A stretch of DNA of 49,645 bases from Cytophagales bacterium (GTDB lineage: Bacteria > Bacteroidota > Bacteroidia > Cytophagales > Spirosomataceae), in assembly GCA_024742395.1 (NCBI GenBank), contig JANSYO010000030.1, forward strand, positions 1-49,645. The letters run 5' to 3'. The translations under genes were made by a program, and so were the position numbers. Below are positions 33,479 to 41,604 of the stretch, piece after piece. The notes below the pieces were generated by a model. The model was not told the DNA's origin. It ran no database searches and saw nothing but the letters and a program-made list of their open reading frames with translations. How positions within the stretch are numbered: position 1 is the stretch's first letter; each line of letters opens with the position of its first letter.

Positions 33479-35548
33479 TCACAATTTGAGAATGGTGAAC
33501 TCCACGCGTCGGTTTTTCTTTCTTGTTTCCGGAGTAGAATTGCTGGAAATAGGATTCATTGGTCCCCATGACTTGGTTTCTATTCTGCTTCTGTTAATAC
33601 CTCCTTCTTTAACCAAATAATCCCTTACCGCATTTACTCTATTCTCCGCAAGCTTTACATTTAAAGTGAAATTACCTTGATTATCTGTGTATCCCTCCAG
33701 TAGTACTCGCATGGTAGGATACTCTGTCATAATCTTAATGATTCGTTGTAATTCGGCATAGGAGTCTTCCTTGATTTCGTATTTTCCTTGATCGAAGAAT
33801 AAATTCTGAAGTATCATTCGATGGCCTTCACGTATTGGCGTGAGTTCATAATCTCTGATTAACTCACTGGAATCTAATGATTGCATGAGATTAATGGAGT
33901 CTTCTAAACTTAAGAAACCTGTACCGGAAAGGTCAATGGTATAGCGATAACCTACCGGTAGGATGGCTTTGTAGGTCCCTTTCTCCAGATCTCTTTCTAT
34001 ATCTACAAGATAGTTAGATGTAGAGTCATTTTTACCGGTAATGATAATGGGCAGATCAATAGGTTTATTATTGGAGATATCAGTTATATGACCCCTTATG
34101 ATGGTCATAGATTCGGGTTTGATAGATTCAAACAATTTGATTTTGAATATATCTTCTTCTCCAAATGAATTGTCTCTTGAGCTCATGAAGGCAAAGTCGC
34201 CAGAAGCAGGGATAGAAAAATAGCCGTCCCATTTAGACGAGTTTATTTTAGAACCAAGATTCAGCGGTTTTGACCAGTTTTTCCAGGTATCGTCGAGCCT
34301 GCGTGTTACAAAAATGTCTGCATCCCCGTATCCGGGATGCCCGGCAGAGTTAAAGTAAAGCGTTTTCTTATCTGCTGAAAGAAAAGGAGACCCTTCATCA
34401 TCTGCAGTATTAATAATGGGTCCTAAATTAAGGGGAAGAGAAAAACTACCATCTGGTTTCTTAAATGAAACGTATAAGTCTTTGCCCCCAAAGGTTTGGC
34501 TACGCTGAAGTCCCATAATCAGGATACTTTCGTCGTAACTTATGGCATATTCGGTTTTGACTTCAGTTTTTTCTGTTTTAGGGTTTTTCTGACCCATTGC
34601 ATGGAAATTGTCTATTTCCACTTTCTCGGGAATACTCCAGCCATCAGGTGTAAAGGTAGTTTTTGATAAGCCAGCCAAAAGTTTCCCGCTTGGGTGATAG
34701 ACATTGAGAATATACAGGGAATTACCATCTGCTGAGGCTGTGGCAGCGGCATTGTCAAGCTCATTATTTATTGGCGGACCAATATTATTGGGTACAGTCC
34801 ACTTACCCAATGGATCTAATTTTGAGTACCATATGTCTTGAGCAATAGCGTCTTCTCCATCCATTTTTATATTATCTGGATGTTCAAGGCGAGTAAAATA
34901 AAGAGTATTCCCATCAGGAGTAATGATCGGAGCCACCTCTCCATAAGGTGAGTTTACTACCATTCCCAGATTTTCTTTTTGAAGGTTTTTGGGAACATCA
35001 TCTGCTATGTTAATATCGAAATTAATGAATTCAGTGGCGTCTGAAATGGCAATGGCATCAATTTGTTTTTCGCCCTTTGAAATTCTGTGATTGATGACAA
35101 GCTTTATCGCATTTAATGGCTTTTCAGGAACCTCTTCCGGAAAAACTCTCCAAAACCTTTTGCTGCTATTAGTAGCATTTCCTGTACTTTGATACAGCAA
35201 ATATTCATTGTTTTCTTCATCATAACCGAAAATACGGGCTACTGCTCCGGGGTTAACATTTTCAATTATTGCAACTTGCAAAACCCTGATAGCCTTCTCA
35301 AAGCCTACCTTGATATAATCTTCTCCAAAATCAGAACCGTTAGGTTGCCACGCAGCCGGAGAGGGTACCATTTGAGGATAAACACTAGGTGTACCCAAAA
35401 TCTGAATAGCTCTGTTTTTCGGGCTGTAGAACTGATCGGTATGCTCAGAGGAAACCTCCAATACTTTATCAGCCCAAAGTACAGTTTGTGCTCTCGCAAA
35501 AGAGACTACTGTGAAGAAAATTAATGCTAAAAGGTGTTTACTGGACAT
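33479..35548 (-). CDS. OmpA-family protein with PD40 beta-propeller repeats
   Basis: Exported envelope protein of 689 aa if the ATG at 35548 (MSSKHLLALIFFTVVSFARAQ) is used; the frame reaches nine codons further to 35575, but the signal peptide fits the later start. An N-terminal ~190-residue discoidin-like/beta domain comes first. PD40 repeats follow (TPDGNTLYFTRL, SADGNSLYIL, SADKKTLYFNSAGHPGYGDADIF). The C-terminal ~110 residues are an OmpA peptidoglycan-binding domain (NLFFDQGKYEI, LLEGYTDNQGNFTLN, LAENRVNAVRDYL). This architecture is frequent in Bacteroidota, often in gliding or type IX secretion contexts, but here it is unlinked to such genes. Confidence 0.9.
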   Translation of the reverse strand: MSSKHLLALIFFTVVSFARAQTVLWADKVLEVSSEHTDQFYSPKNRAIQILGTPSVYPQMVPSPAAWQPNGSDFGEDYIKVGFEKAIRVLQVAIIENVNPGAVARIFGYDEENNEYLLYQSTGNATNSSKRFWRVFPEEVPEKPLNAIKLVINHRISKGEKQIDAIAISDATEFINFDINIADDVPKNLQKENLGMVVNSPYGEVAPIITPDGNTLYFTRLEHPDNIKMDGEDAIAQDIWYSKLDPLGKWTVPNNIGPPINNELDNAAATASADGNSLYILNVYHPSGKLLAGLSKTTFTPDGWSIPEKVEIDNFHAMGQKNPKTEKTEVKTEYAISYDESILIMGLQRSQTFGGKDLYVSFKKPDGSFSLPLNLGPIINTADDEGSPFLSADKKTLYFNSAGHPGYGDADIFVTRRLDDTWKNWSKPLNLGSKINSSKWDGYFSIPASGDFAFMSSRDNSFGEEDIFKIKLFESIKPESMTIIRGHITDISNNKPIDLPIIITGKNDSTSNYLVDIERDLEKGTYKAILPVGYRYTIDLSGTGFLSLEDSINLMQSLDSSELIRDYELTPIREGHRMILQNLFFDQGKYEIKEDSYAELQRIIKIMTEYPTMRVLLEGYTDNQGNFTLNVKLAENRVNAVRDYLVKEGGINRSRIETKSWGPMNPISSNSTPETRKKNRRVEFTILKL

Positions 35549-35782
35549 TCCTGATTCGGGATATAATTTACCCAACAGCTAAGTTATCAATTCTTTCTCC
35601 ATCTTTCAATGTGGACAATAATAGAGACGAACTAATTCTTTAAATGTTTCATGGCTTACTTGTTTTTTACTCATAGCTGGAAATTTCAACTATAAAGATA
35701 CAACGTAGACAAAAAGTTAATTCTAATTAAACCAGTTTGTACCTACTTTGCGTTAATAGAAAAAAATAAACCGCCTTTGCCC
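35549..35782. other. Divergent intergenic region upstream of ompA-like and DUF922 genes
   Basis: This stretch holds the promoters of the divergent genes. A near -7 element TATCTTTA is visible on the minus strand around 35693-35700, and CTACTTTG, one base short of the consensus, on the plus strand around 35742. No strong hairpin is seen. Confidence 0.35.
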
Positions 35783-36841
35783 ATGCGAGTACCGTTCCTC
35801 GCTTTTCTTTTTTTTTTGATGTATGTATTGCCATCACAAGCTCAAATCAGCCTTGATCTGAGGGATAAATCCTACAATATTGTGGCAGAGGAATATTATA
35901 TAGATCAGGTCTTAGATTTAAGAGAGTCACAATATTTTATAGGCAAAGTTTATCTGAGAAATCGCTCAAAAGTTGATATGAACCTATCTGGCGGCACAGA
36001 AAGTGCTTTTTTAAAACATGCCAGCAAGGGCGTAAAGCAATCAAGAAATGGGGTTCCGTTAATTATAAAAATAAATGCGTTAAGCTTTACTGAAAATGAA
36101 GGTAGAAACGGCTTAATAGAAGGCCGGGCAAGGTTAGAATTATCTGTTTTTGCTTTATTTGATGGTAAAGAGGTGGAAGTTTGCAGAGCAAGAAGTGGTT
36201 CTAGTTATAACAGATCTTTAGGCACCGCACACGAAGAAGCTTATGAACCATTGCTTGTTCAAATGTGGATTTCCTGTATGGAGTACACAGATTCTTACAT
36301 AAATAAAAATAAAGAGAAACTGGAGGTATTTAACCATGGATCACAAGTAATCATTAAACCGTTTCAAACCAGGAATAGCCGAGATACAGTTCATTACTAT
36401 TCCAGAAAAGTTACTTGGGCCGATTTTAAGGCTTCTCCGCCATATAGTTCGAAATTCGCCGCAGCTATTTTTCCAAGTATTGGTATTGGAACCTCGCTAT
36501 CAATTAAAAACGGCAAACTTACAGCTGTTATTCAGCCTCATGTTTTTATGATTCCCAGTCAAAGTTGGGCCAAAAAGTCATCGCAAGATGATGCCTCGCT
36601 TGATCACGAGCAATTACATTTCGACATCGCCATGGTAGCCATGCAAAGGCTCATAAAGAAGCTCGAGAAGCTGGAAGCCAAAACCATGGATGACTTAAGC
36701 AGTATGATTCAATACGAGTACCTTCAAGCCTACACTGAAATGAACCGTCTGCAGGAGCAATATGATGCAGAATCACAGCACAACCTGAATGATTACGGCC
36801 AAGCCAAATGGAAAAAACAAGTAAGGGGGTGGTTGGAGTGA
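35783..36841 (+). CDS. Secreted DUF922-like protein with HEQLH zinc-protease motif
   Basis: 352-aa exported protein; the ATG at 35783 starts a clear signal peptide (MRVPFLAFLFFLMYVLPSQA), while the upstream TTG at 35777 adds only two residues. The N-terminal ~185 residues are a beta-rich region of unknown type. The C-terminal part has the DUF922 pattern: VTWADFKASPPYSS, FPSIGIGTSLSIKNG, then His-Glu-Gln-Leu-His at residues 275-279 of the shorter form, inside a long helix (LDHEQLHFDIAMVAMQRL). HExxH is the zinc and catalytic motif of metalloproteases, and DUF922 is described as a putative secreted zinc protease family. No activity has been shown, and the third ligand is not obvious. Confidence 0.8.
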   Translation: MRVPFLAFLFFLMYVLPSQAQISLDLRDKSYNIVAEEYYIDQVLDLRESQYFIGKVYLRNRSKVDMNLSGGTESAFLKHASKGVKQSRNGVPLIIKINALSFTENEGRNGLIEGRARLELSVFALFDGKEVEVCRARSGSSYNRSLGTAHEEAYEPLLVQMWISCMEYTDSYINKNKEKLEVFNHGSQVIIKPFQTRNSRDTVHYYSRKVTWADFKASPPYSSKFAAAIFPSIGIGTSLSIKNGKLTAVIQPHVFMIPSQSWAKKSSQDDASLDHEQLHFDIAMVAMQRLIKKLEKLEAKTMDDLSSMIQYEYLQAYTEMNRLQEQYDAESQHNLNDYGQAKWKKQVRGWLE

Positions 36842-36849
36842 GTTTGATA

Positions 36850-37689
36850 TCACTCCCCAAACTTTCCGCCAGTAGGAGCTCGGTATTCTTGAAATGGTAT
36901 TTTTAGAAGATTGCCTAATTTGTTGTTTTCTTCAGCTTTCATGTGGGTGTCTATACCATAAACTAATTTTTCTCTGTCTAAGGTCATAAAGGTGCCAAAC
37001 AGTCGGTCCCAGATAGAGAAGATATTCCCATAGTTTGAATCTGTATACGGCTGTGTATAGTGATGGTGGACTTTGTGCATATCCGGCGAAATGATAAGCA
37101 GACTTATGGCTTTATCGAGAGCCTTTGGTAAAGTAATATTGGCATGATTAAACTGAGAAAGAAGAACAGAAATGCTTTGGTACATAAAGACGAGCCACAT
37201 GGGTGTACCTACTATTAATACTCCGGCTGTTGTGAAAATAAAACGGAATACACTCTCACCCGGATGATGTCTGTTGGCTGAGGTGGTATCCACCCAAGTG
37301 TCTGTATGATGAATCAAATGAAAACGCCACATCCATTTGACTTTATGTTCTGCCCAATGGACAAAATAAGCACCGATTAAATCCAATAGCATCAGTCCAA
37401 CAATCATATAGAGCCAAAGTGGCATTTCCGGCAACCACTGCAAAATACCAAAGCCGTTAGAAACAGTCCAATCGGCGGTTTTCAGTAGAATAAATGCCAA
37501 AGCAAAATTGATGACAATCGTGGTTAGTGTAAAGAAAATATTGATGGCAGCATGCTGCCATTTGTTGTAAGAAAATTTAATGAGTGGTACTGCACTTTCA
37601 ATGAGCCAAAAGAAAGTAATACCTCCTACAAGAATCAGGCTTCTGTGTGAGGAAGGTATAGTGCTGAAGTAGTTGATGATGTTTTCCAT
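36850..37689 (-). CDS. Sterol desaturase / fatty-acid hydroxylase superfamily protein
   Basis: 279 aa with about five hydrophobic helices. Di-iron histidine clusters are visible: HWAEH, FHLIHHTD, NRHHPGE, QFNHAN and the closing MHKVHHHYTQ block followed by DSNYGNIFSIWDRLFGTF. It is a paralogue of the 13377-14201 product with a different arrangement of the third cluster (HHPGE against FHPLE). The substrate is unknown; membrane lipids, hopanoids or carotenoids are possible. An exact TAAGTTTG promoter element precedes it at 37708-37715. It is convergent with the DUF922 gene, with 8 bp between the stops. Confidence 0.9.
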   Translation of the reverse strand: MENIINYFSTIPSSHRSLILVGGITFFWLIESAVPLIKFSYNKWQHAAINIFFTLTTIVINFALAFILLKTADWTVSNGFGILQWLPEMPLWLYMIVGLMLLDLIGAYFVHWAEHKVKWMWRFHLIHHTDTWVDTTSANRHHPGESVFRFIFTTAGVLIVGTPMWLVFMYQSISVLLSQFNHANITLPKALDKAISLLIISPDMHKVHHHYTQPYTDSNYGNIFSIWDRLFGTFMTLDREKLVYGIDTHMKAEENNKLGNLLKIPFQEYRAPTGGKFGE

Positions 37690-37707
37690 TTCAGTAGGTT
37701 AGATCAC

Positions 37708-37715
37708 CAAACTTA
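37708..37715 (-). promoter_or_regulatory. -7 promoter element TAAGTTTG
   Basis: Exact minus-strand TAnnTTTG match 18 bp before the ATG of the sterol-desaturase-family gene and just after the stop of the deacetylase gene. It indicates that this gene is transcribed on its own. Confidence 0.5.
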
Positions 37716-37737
37716 ATAAAAAAACTAAATTCTTTGT

Positions 37738-38361
37738 TTACAATGCCCTGAAACTAAAGCCTTTTTCAGTGAAGTGTTCTAAGAATTCAGGTAATGCGAA
37801 TGCCATGTTTTGCTGAGCCTTAAGACTGTCATGAAACAGCACTATTGAACCATTCTGAGTGGCATCGATTGTGTTTTGAAGACATTCCTTGGGTGAAATA
37901 TCTTTCCGGTAATCTTGGGAAAGGGTAGACCACATGATGATCTGATATTCTTTTTTGAGAGAGATTATTTGGCTTCTCTTTATTCTGCCATAAGGAGGCC
38001 TGAATAAAAGTTTTGTATCAGGGAGGTATTGACTAATGATTTCGCGGCAAGCATAAGTATCCTGTAAATAGAGACTATCCTCAGTTTTCCAGCCCTTTAA
38101 ATGGTGAAAAGTATGGTTGCCAATACTATGGCCAGCCTCATAGACTTGTTGAAATATTTCTGGGAGTTTTTGAATGTTGTGACCAATGCAAAAAAAAGTG
38201 GCTTTTGCGTTGTATTGTTGAAGTGTGTTAAGCACAAAAGGGGTGACTTCAGGAATGGGGCCATCATCAAAAGATAAATAAATTACTTTCTCATTTGTTT
38301 CCACCTTCCAGGTTAAGGAAGGATAAATACTTCTCAATATTGCCGGAGTTTTATACAACAT
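37738..38361 (-). CDS. NodB-type polysaccharide deacetylase
   Basis: 207-aa carbohydrate esterase family 4 protein that removes N- or O-acetyl groups from chitin-like or peptidoglycan sugars. The signature motifs are YLSFDDGPIPE (catalytic and metal Asp), HSIGNHTFHH (two metal His), LFRPPYGRIK and VLFHDS. No signal peptide is seen, so it probably acts in the cytoplasm, as NodB does on nascent oligosaccharides. Its start codon overlaps the stop of the GT2 gene in a TAATG arrangement, so the two are translationally coupled. Confidence 0.92.
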   Translation of the reverse strand: MLYKTPAILRSIYPSLTWKVETNEKVIYLSFDDGPIPEVTPFVLNTLQQYNAKATFFCIGHNIQKLPEIFQQVYEAGHSIGNHTFHHLKGWKTEDSLYLQDTYACREIISQYLPDTKLLFRPPYGRIKRSQIISLKKEYQIIMWSTLSQDYRKDISPKECLQNTIDATQNGSIVLFHDSLKAQQNMAFALPEFLEHFTEKGFSFRAL

Positions 38362-39518
38362 TATTTAAGCGTTCTGTTTTTCCAGACATATTCCTTCTTG
38401 CCAAGCGAACTAAGCCCAAAAAGCAGGACATAAAAAGGGTAAATAAACTGCAGCAAAGGAATCCATAGGATCAATCTTATCTTGCCAAAGAATACAAGTG
38501 TAGCACCTAAAAAAAGGAATTCGGGCCATATTTTCATCAAAACTAAAAGAGTATCTCCAGTGAATAGAGCGAGGCAAAAGGCAAGATTACTACTAAAAAT
38601 AAATAGGGCCATAAGTTTAGGAGAAAGGCTTTGGTAATATGACCATTTGCTGGCCCAGCGTTTTCTTTGACGGTAAAAACTACCCCAGTTAGGCAGTGCC
38701 TCCGTTAGAACGATTGCATCGCGAGATTTTAAGTAATGTACTTGATTTGGGAATGTTTGAGACATTTTGTGCATCAGGAACTCATCGTCACCGCTGGCAA
38801 TACTTTCGTTTCCTTCAAAACCTTTCACTGCATAAAAGGCCTTCTTCAGATAGGCAATATTGGCTCCGCTGCACATATTTGGAACCCCCTTTTTGATAGA
38901 AACTGCTCCTGAAACTATCAGACTGGCAAACTCTATCTGCTGGAAATACAGCCAGGCATTTTGTATTAGAGAAGAATGCTTTTTACCAGAAAAAAAGACC
39001 GGGGAACTAAGAAATACAGGCTTGTGCACCTCAAAGTAATCAAGGATGGTCTCCAGCCAATTTGGTTTAACTACGCAATCTCCATCTGTGGTAACAATAA
39101 TTTCTCCTTTTGCTGACTCAACACAATGGGTAATGGCTCTTTTTTTGGGCGAAGCATTTCCTTGTATTTCGGGTAGATTTATGAGCTTGAGGTCAAGTTC
39201 AGACGTAGAAATGAAATTATTGACTAGTGTAGCTGTGGAATCAGTGCTGCTGTCATTTGCAATGATGACTTCAAATTTAGGATAAGCAAGACTTTGATTT
39301 TGTAGTCCTTCTAATAGGGCGATTATATTTTTCTCTTCGTTTCTGACTGGTATTATTACACTGATTGTTAAACGGTATTTGGATACATTGTTTGATGTTC
39401 TATACATTGGCCATTTCTGCCAGAAATAAATCAGGGCAAAGCAAAAGATGCCATATAACGAGATAAAAAAAAGTGCAATGCTGTGCAAAGAATATTGTTT
39501 TGACTCAAATTTAGTCAA
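38361..39518 (-). CDS. Membrane GT2 glycosyltransferase, NodC/chitin-synthase-like
   Basis: 385-aa (or 375-aa) processive-type family 2 glycosyltransferase. A helix at the N-terminus (SIALFFISLYGIFCFALIYF) is followed by the GT2 domain: SVIIPVRNEEKN, an IIANDSS segment, the DxD in TTDGDCVV, a GDDEF acceptor motif and QRKRW (the Q-x-x-R-W motif). Two C-terminal helices follow. Coupled with the NodB-like deacetylase it may make a partially deacetylated amino-sugar chain. The longest frame starts at TTG 39518, but an exact TAAATTTG element overlaps it (39506-39513); a TTG at 39488 before HSIALFF is the alternative. Confidence 0.88.
   Translation of the reverse strand: MTKFESKQYSLHSIALFFISLYGIFCFALIYFWQKWPMYRTSNNVSKYRLTISVIIPVRNEEKNIIALLEGLQNQSLAYPKFEVIIANDSSTDSTATLVNNFISTSELDLKLINLPEIQGNASPKKRAITHCVESAKGEIIVTTDGDCVVKPNWLETILDYFEVHKPVFLSSPVFFSGKKHSSLIQNAWLYFQQIEFASLIVSGAVSIKKGVPNMCSGANIAYLKKAFYAVKGFEGNESIASGDDEFLMHKMSQTFPNQVHYLKSRDAIVLTEALPNWGSFYRQRKRWASKWSYYQSLSPKLMALFIFSSNLAFCLALFTGDTLLVLMKIWPEFLFLGATLVFFGKIRLILWIPLLQFIYPFYVLLFGLSSLGKKEYVWKNRTLK
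39506..39513 (-). promoter_or_regulatory. Possible -7 element TAAATTTG for the GT2-deacetylase operon
   Basis: Exact minus-strand TAnnTTTG match. It overlaps the first codons of the longest GT2 frame, so if used it would move the GT2 start to the TTG at 39488. Confidence 0.35.
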
Positions 39519-39562
39519 TCTCTCAATTAACTGAGCTATTAAAAAGGTGTACCTTTATCTTA

Positions 39563-40132
39563 ATGATCAAAGAAGAGAAAATCATTTTAGGCATTGATCC
39601 GGGAACACGGATTATGGGTTATGGTGTCATAGGTGTGCAGGGGAGTGCTTTGCGGATTATTCAATATGGCGTTTTAAGGTTAGAGAAGTTGCCTTCTCAT
39701 GAAATGAAACTTAAAAAGATCTACGAAAGAATTAGTGGCATTATTGAAGAGTTTTTACCAGATGAAATGGCCATTGAGGCACCTTTTTATGGCAAAAATG
39801 TACAGTCTATGCTTAAGCTGGGTAGAGCACAAGGGGTGGCTATGGCTGCAGCACTTGGAGGAGATGTGCCAATTGTAGAGTATTTACCAAAAAAAGTGAA
39901 ACAAAGTGTTACAGGCAACGGGAATGCCAGTAAAGATCAGGTGGCTTATATGCTTGAACAGATCTTTAATCAGAAATTAGAAGGGCAGTTTGAGGATGCT
40001 ACAGACGCACTTGGCGTGGCCGTTTGTCATTACAATCATAGCCGAACAAAGGCTTTAACCGGTAATAACAGTGCTAAAAAGGGTTGGGCCGCTTTTGTCA
40101 GTGAAAACAAAGATCGGGTTAAAGGGGTGTAG
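39563..40132 (+). CDS. ruvC: Holliday junction resolvase RuvC
   Basis: 189-aa endonuclease that resolves Holliday junctions with RuvAB. Catalytic acidic residues are visible in LGIDPGTRIMGYGV, MAIEAPFYGKNVQS and FEDATDALGVAVCH. The basic loop NGNASKDQVA is also present. The usual length is about 170-190 aa. The start ATG at 39563 lies close behind a near -7 element TACCTTTA (39550-39557). It is divergent from the GT2 gene and convergent with rpe, the two stops being one base apart. Confidence 0.95.
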   Translation: MIKEEKIILGIDPGTRIMGYGVIGVQGSALRIIQYGVLRLEKLPSHEMKLKKIYERISGIIEEFLPDEMAIEAPFYGKNVQSMLKLGRAQGVAMAAALGGDVPIVEYLPKKVKQSVTGNGNASKDQVAYMLEQIFNQKLEGQFEDATDALGVAVCHYNHSRTKALTGNNSAKKGWAAFVSENKDRVKGV

Positions 40133-40133
40133 T

Positions 40134-40781
40134 TTATAACTTCTTTAACTCCGAAATAATTGATTTTGGATTAGAATTGCCAAACACAAAACTACCTGCC
40201 ACTAAAGCATCAGCACCTGCTTCTACTAACTTTTTACCTGTATCTAAGTTTACTCCACCGTCTATTTCAATTATGGTGTTGAGTTGCCTCTCCGATATCA
40301 TAGCTTTGAGCTTTTTAACCTTTTCGATTGTCTGAGGAATAAATTTCTGACCACCATATCCTGGGTTAACTGACATTAAAAGCACCATGTCACAGTCAAT
40401 TAATATATCCTCTAAAACAGACACGGGGGTAGAGGGATTTAAAACGATGCCTGCTTTGCAACCCGCTTCTTTAATTTGAGCTAAGGTTCTATGCATATGA
40501 ATACTTGCCTCATGATGCACTGTAATAGTCTCTGCTCCTAACTTGGCGAATTCCTCAATGTACCTTTCCGGCTGTACTATCATTAGATGAACATCCAGCG
40601 GCTTTTTAGCATGTTCATTAATCGCTTTAACAACTGGCATGCCAAAAGAAATATTAGGTACAAAGACACCATCCATCACATCAATATGAAACCAGTCTGC
40701 TTCAGATTCATTAATTAATTCAATATCTCTTTGAAGATTTGCAAAATCAGCAGCTAATAAAGAAGGGGCAATGATGGGCAT
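40134..40781 (-). CDS. rpe: Ribulose-phosphate 3-epimerase
   Basis: 215-aa TIM-barrel enzyme of the pentose phosphate pathway that interconverts ribulose 5-phosphate and xylulose 5-phosphate. Motifs: APSLLAADFANL, HIDVMDGVFVPNISFG (metal and catalytic Asp), DVHLMIV, VNPGYGGQKF, IEIDGGVN (second catalytic Asp) and VAGSFVFG (phosphate binding). The open frame extends to 40841, but an exact TATTTTTG promoter element lies at 40801-40808 inside that extension, and the ATG at 40781 gives the normal MPIIAPSLLAAD start. The extra 20 residues (with four Cys) are therefore not translated. Confidence 0.96.
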   Translation of the reverse strand: MPIIAPSLLAADFANLQRDIELINESEADWFHIDVMDGVFVPNISFGMPVVKAINEHAKKPLDVHLMIVQPERYIEEFAKLGAETITVHHEASIHMHRTLAQIKEAGCKAGIVLNPSTPVSVLEDILIDCDMVLLMSVNPGYGGQKFIPQTIEKVKKLKAMISERQLNTIIEIDGGVNLDTGKKLVEAGADALVAGSFVFGNSNPKSIISELKKL

Positions 40782-40800
40782 AAAGAATAAGATGTTTTTG

Positions 40801-40808
40801 CAAAAATA
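40801..40808 (-). promoter_or_regulatory. -7 promoter element TATTTTTG for rpe
   Basis: Exact minus-strand TAnnTTTG match 19 bp before the ATG at 40781. It rules out the longer frame starting at 40841. Confidence 0.6.
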
Positions 40809-40841
40809 ACAATTGCAATCCATAGCCGGAGTAGATGGCAA

Positions 40842-41124
40842 ATCTAATTTCGGGGAAAATATTTATACAGTTAATTAACTTATTGATACACAGAATTATG
40901 TGTTTACGTATAGAGTATTTTTACTCATTAATAGGTGGAACTACCAAGAATTCAAATACACAGAAAAACGGACAGTTTACACAGAAAACCTCACCATCTA
41001 TACATTAAAACCACATACCCATTTTGGGTTCTATAAGTTTGAAATGCAATTGAATGATCTGACCTCTTTTAGTAAGGAAGCAGTTGATTTCAAAAGGCAT
41101 CCATGATAGCTAAAATACAATACC
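40842..41124 (+). promoter_or_regulatory. Upstream region of the first LytTR gene, with repeated elements
   Basis: No convincing gene is present. Block 1: TTACGTATA (40904-40912) and TCATTAA (40925-40931). Block 2: a 24-bp segment at 40983-41006 starting AGAAAACC. Both blocks recur in the region before the second LytTR gene (42848-42873 and 42773-42796) in the opposite order; block 2 matches at 22 of 24 positions. In addition, TACACAGAA occurs three times (40887, 40957, 40978); the last two extend to TACACAGAAAA and are exactly 21 bp apart. Direct repeats two helical turns apart are how LytTR proteins usually bind. An autoregulatory control region is the likely explanation. Confidence 0.55.
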
Positions 41125-41499
41125 ATGAAAACTTACATTAACAACTCAGGATTATACTGTTTGCTTTTAAATCATGGCAAACAGATCATTCCTACTCAAA
41201 AAATTAGATACATAGAAGGGGAGGGTAATTACAGTACCTTAAACATAGATGGTGAGGGTAGACTCATCTCTTCATTTACGCTCCGACTTTTTAATGATCA
41301 TCTAAAATCTCAGACCTATTTTTTCTCTCCAAGAAAGGGGCTTCTTATCAATCTTAATTATTTGAAGGAAATTAAGGTAAGTGGTGGCCTATACTATGCT
41401 AAACTAAGACGTGGCGAGCTTCTGCAATTATCAAGAAGAAGAGGAAAGGCACTAATTGAGTATATAAACGCCAATAATTGGAATATTCCAGTCAATTAA
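41125..41499 (+). CDS. Stand-alone LytTR DNA-binding protein, copy 1
   Basis: 124-aa protein made almost entirely of a LytTR domain. Typical parts are IIPTQKIRYIEGEGNYSTL, SSFTLRLFNDHL, the SPRKGLLINLNYLKEI segment (the family R-x-H-K/N-S-x-L-V-N-x-x-Y region, here with RKG) and LLQLSRRRGKAL. There is no receiver or membrane part. It is paralogous to the 114-aa product at 42968-43312, with shared features such as the FSPRKG/ITPRKG and SRRR blocks. The two flank a secreted protein gene, 105 bp downstream of this one, which may be a target. Start ATG at 41125. Confidence 0.88.
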   Translation: MKTYINNSGLYCLLLNHGKQIIPTQKIRYIEGEGNYSTLNIDGEGRLISSFTLRLFNDHLKSQTYFFSPRKGLLINLNYLKEIKVSGGLYYAKLRRGELLQLSRRRGKALIEYINANNWNIPVN

Positions 41500-41604
41500 C
41501 CCATAAAATAAAACAATTGACCATTGGATAAAAACTTTCAAATCTTATTAAGTGGTCATCTTAATTTCAGAAATCTTTTAAGCAAAACTTTAAATTTTCT
41601 AGAC

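Noticed and set aside
40900-41106. 68-aa plus-strand open frame before the first LytTR gene
   Set aside because: It covers the shared regulatory blocks and phased repeats, lacks a family pattern and is best explained as control DNA.
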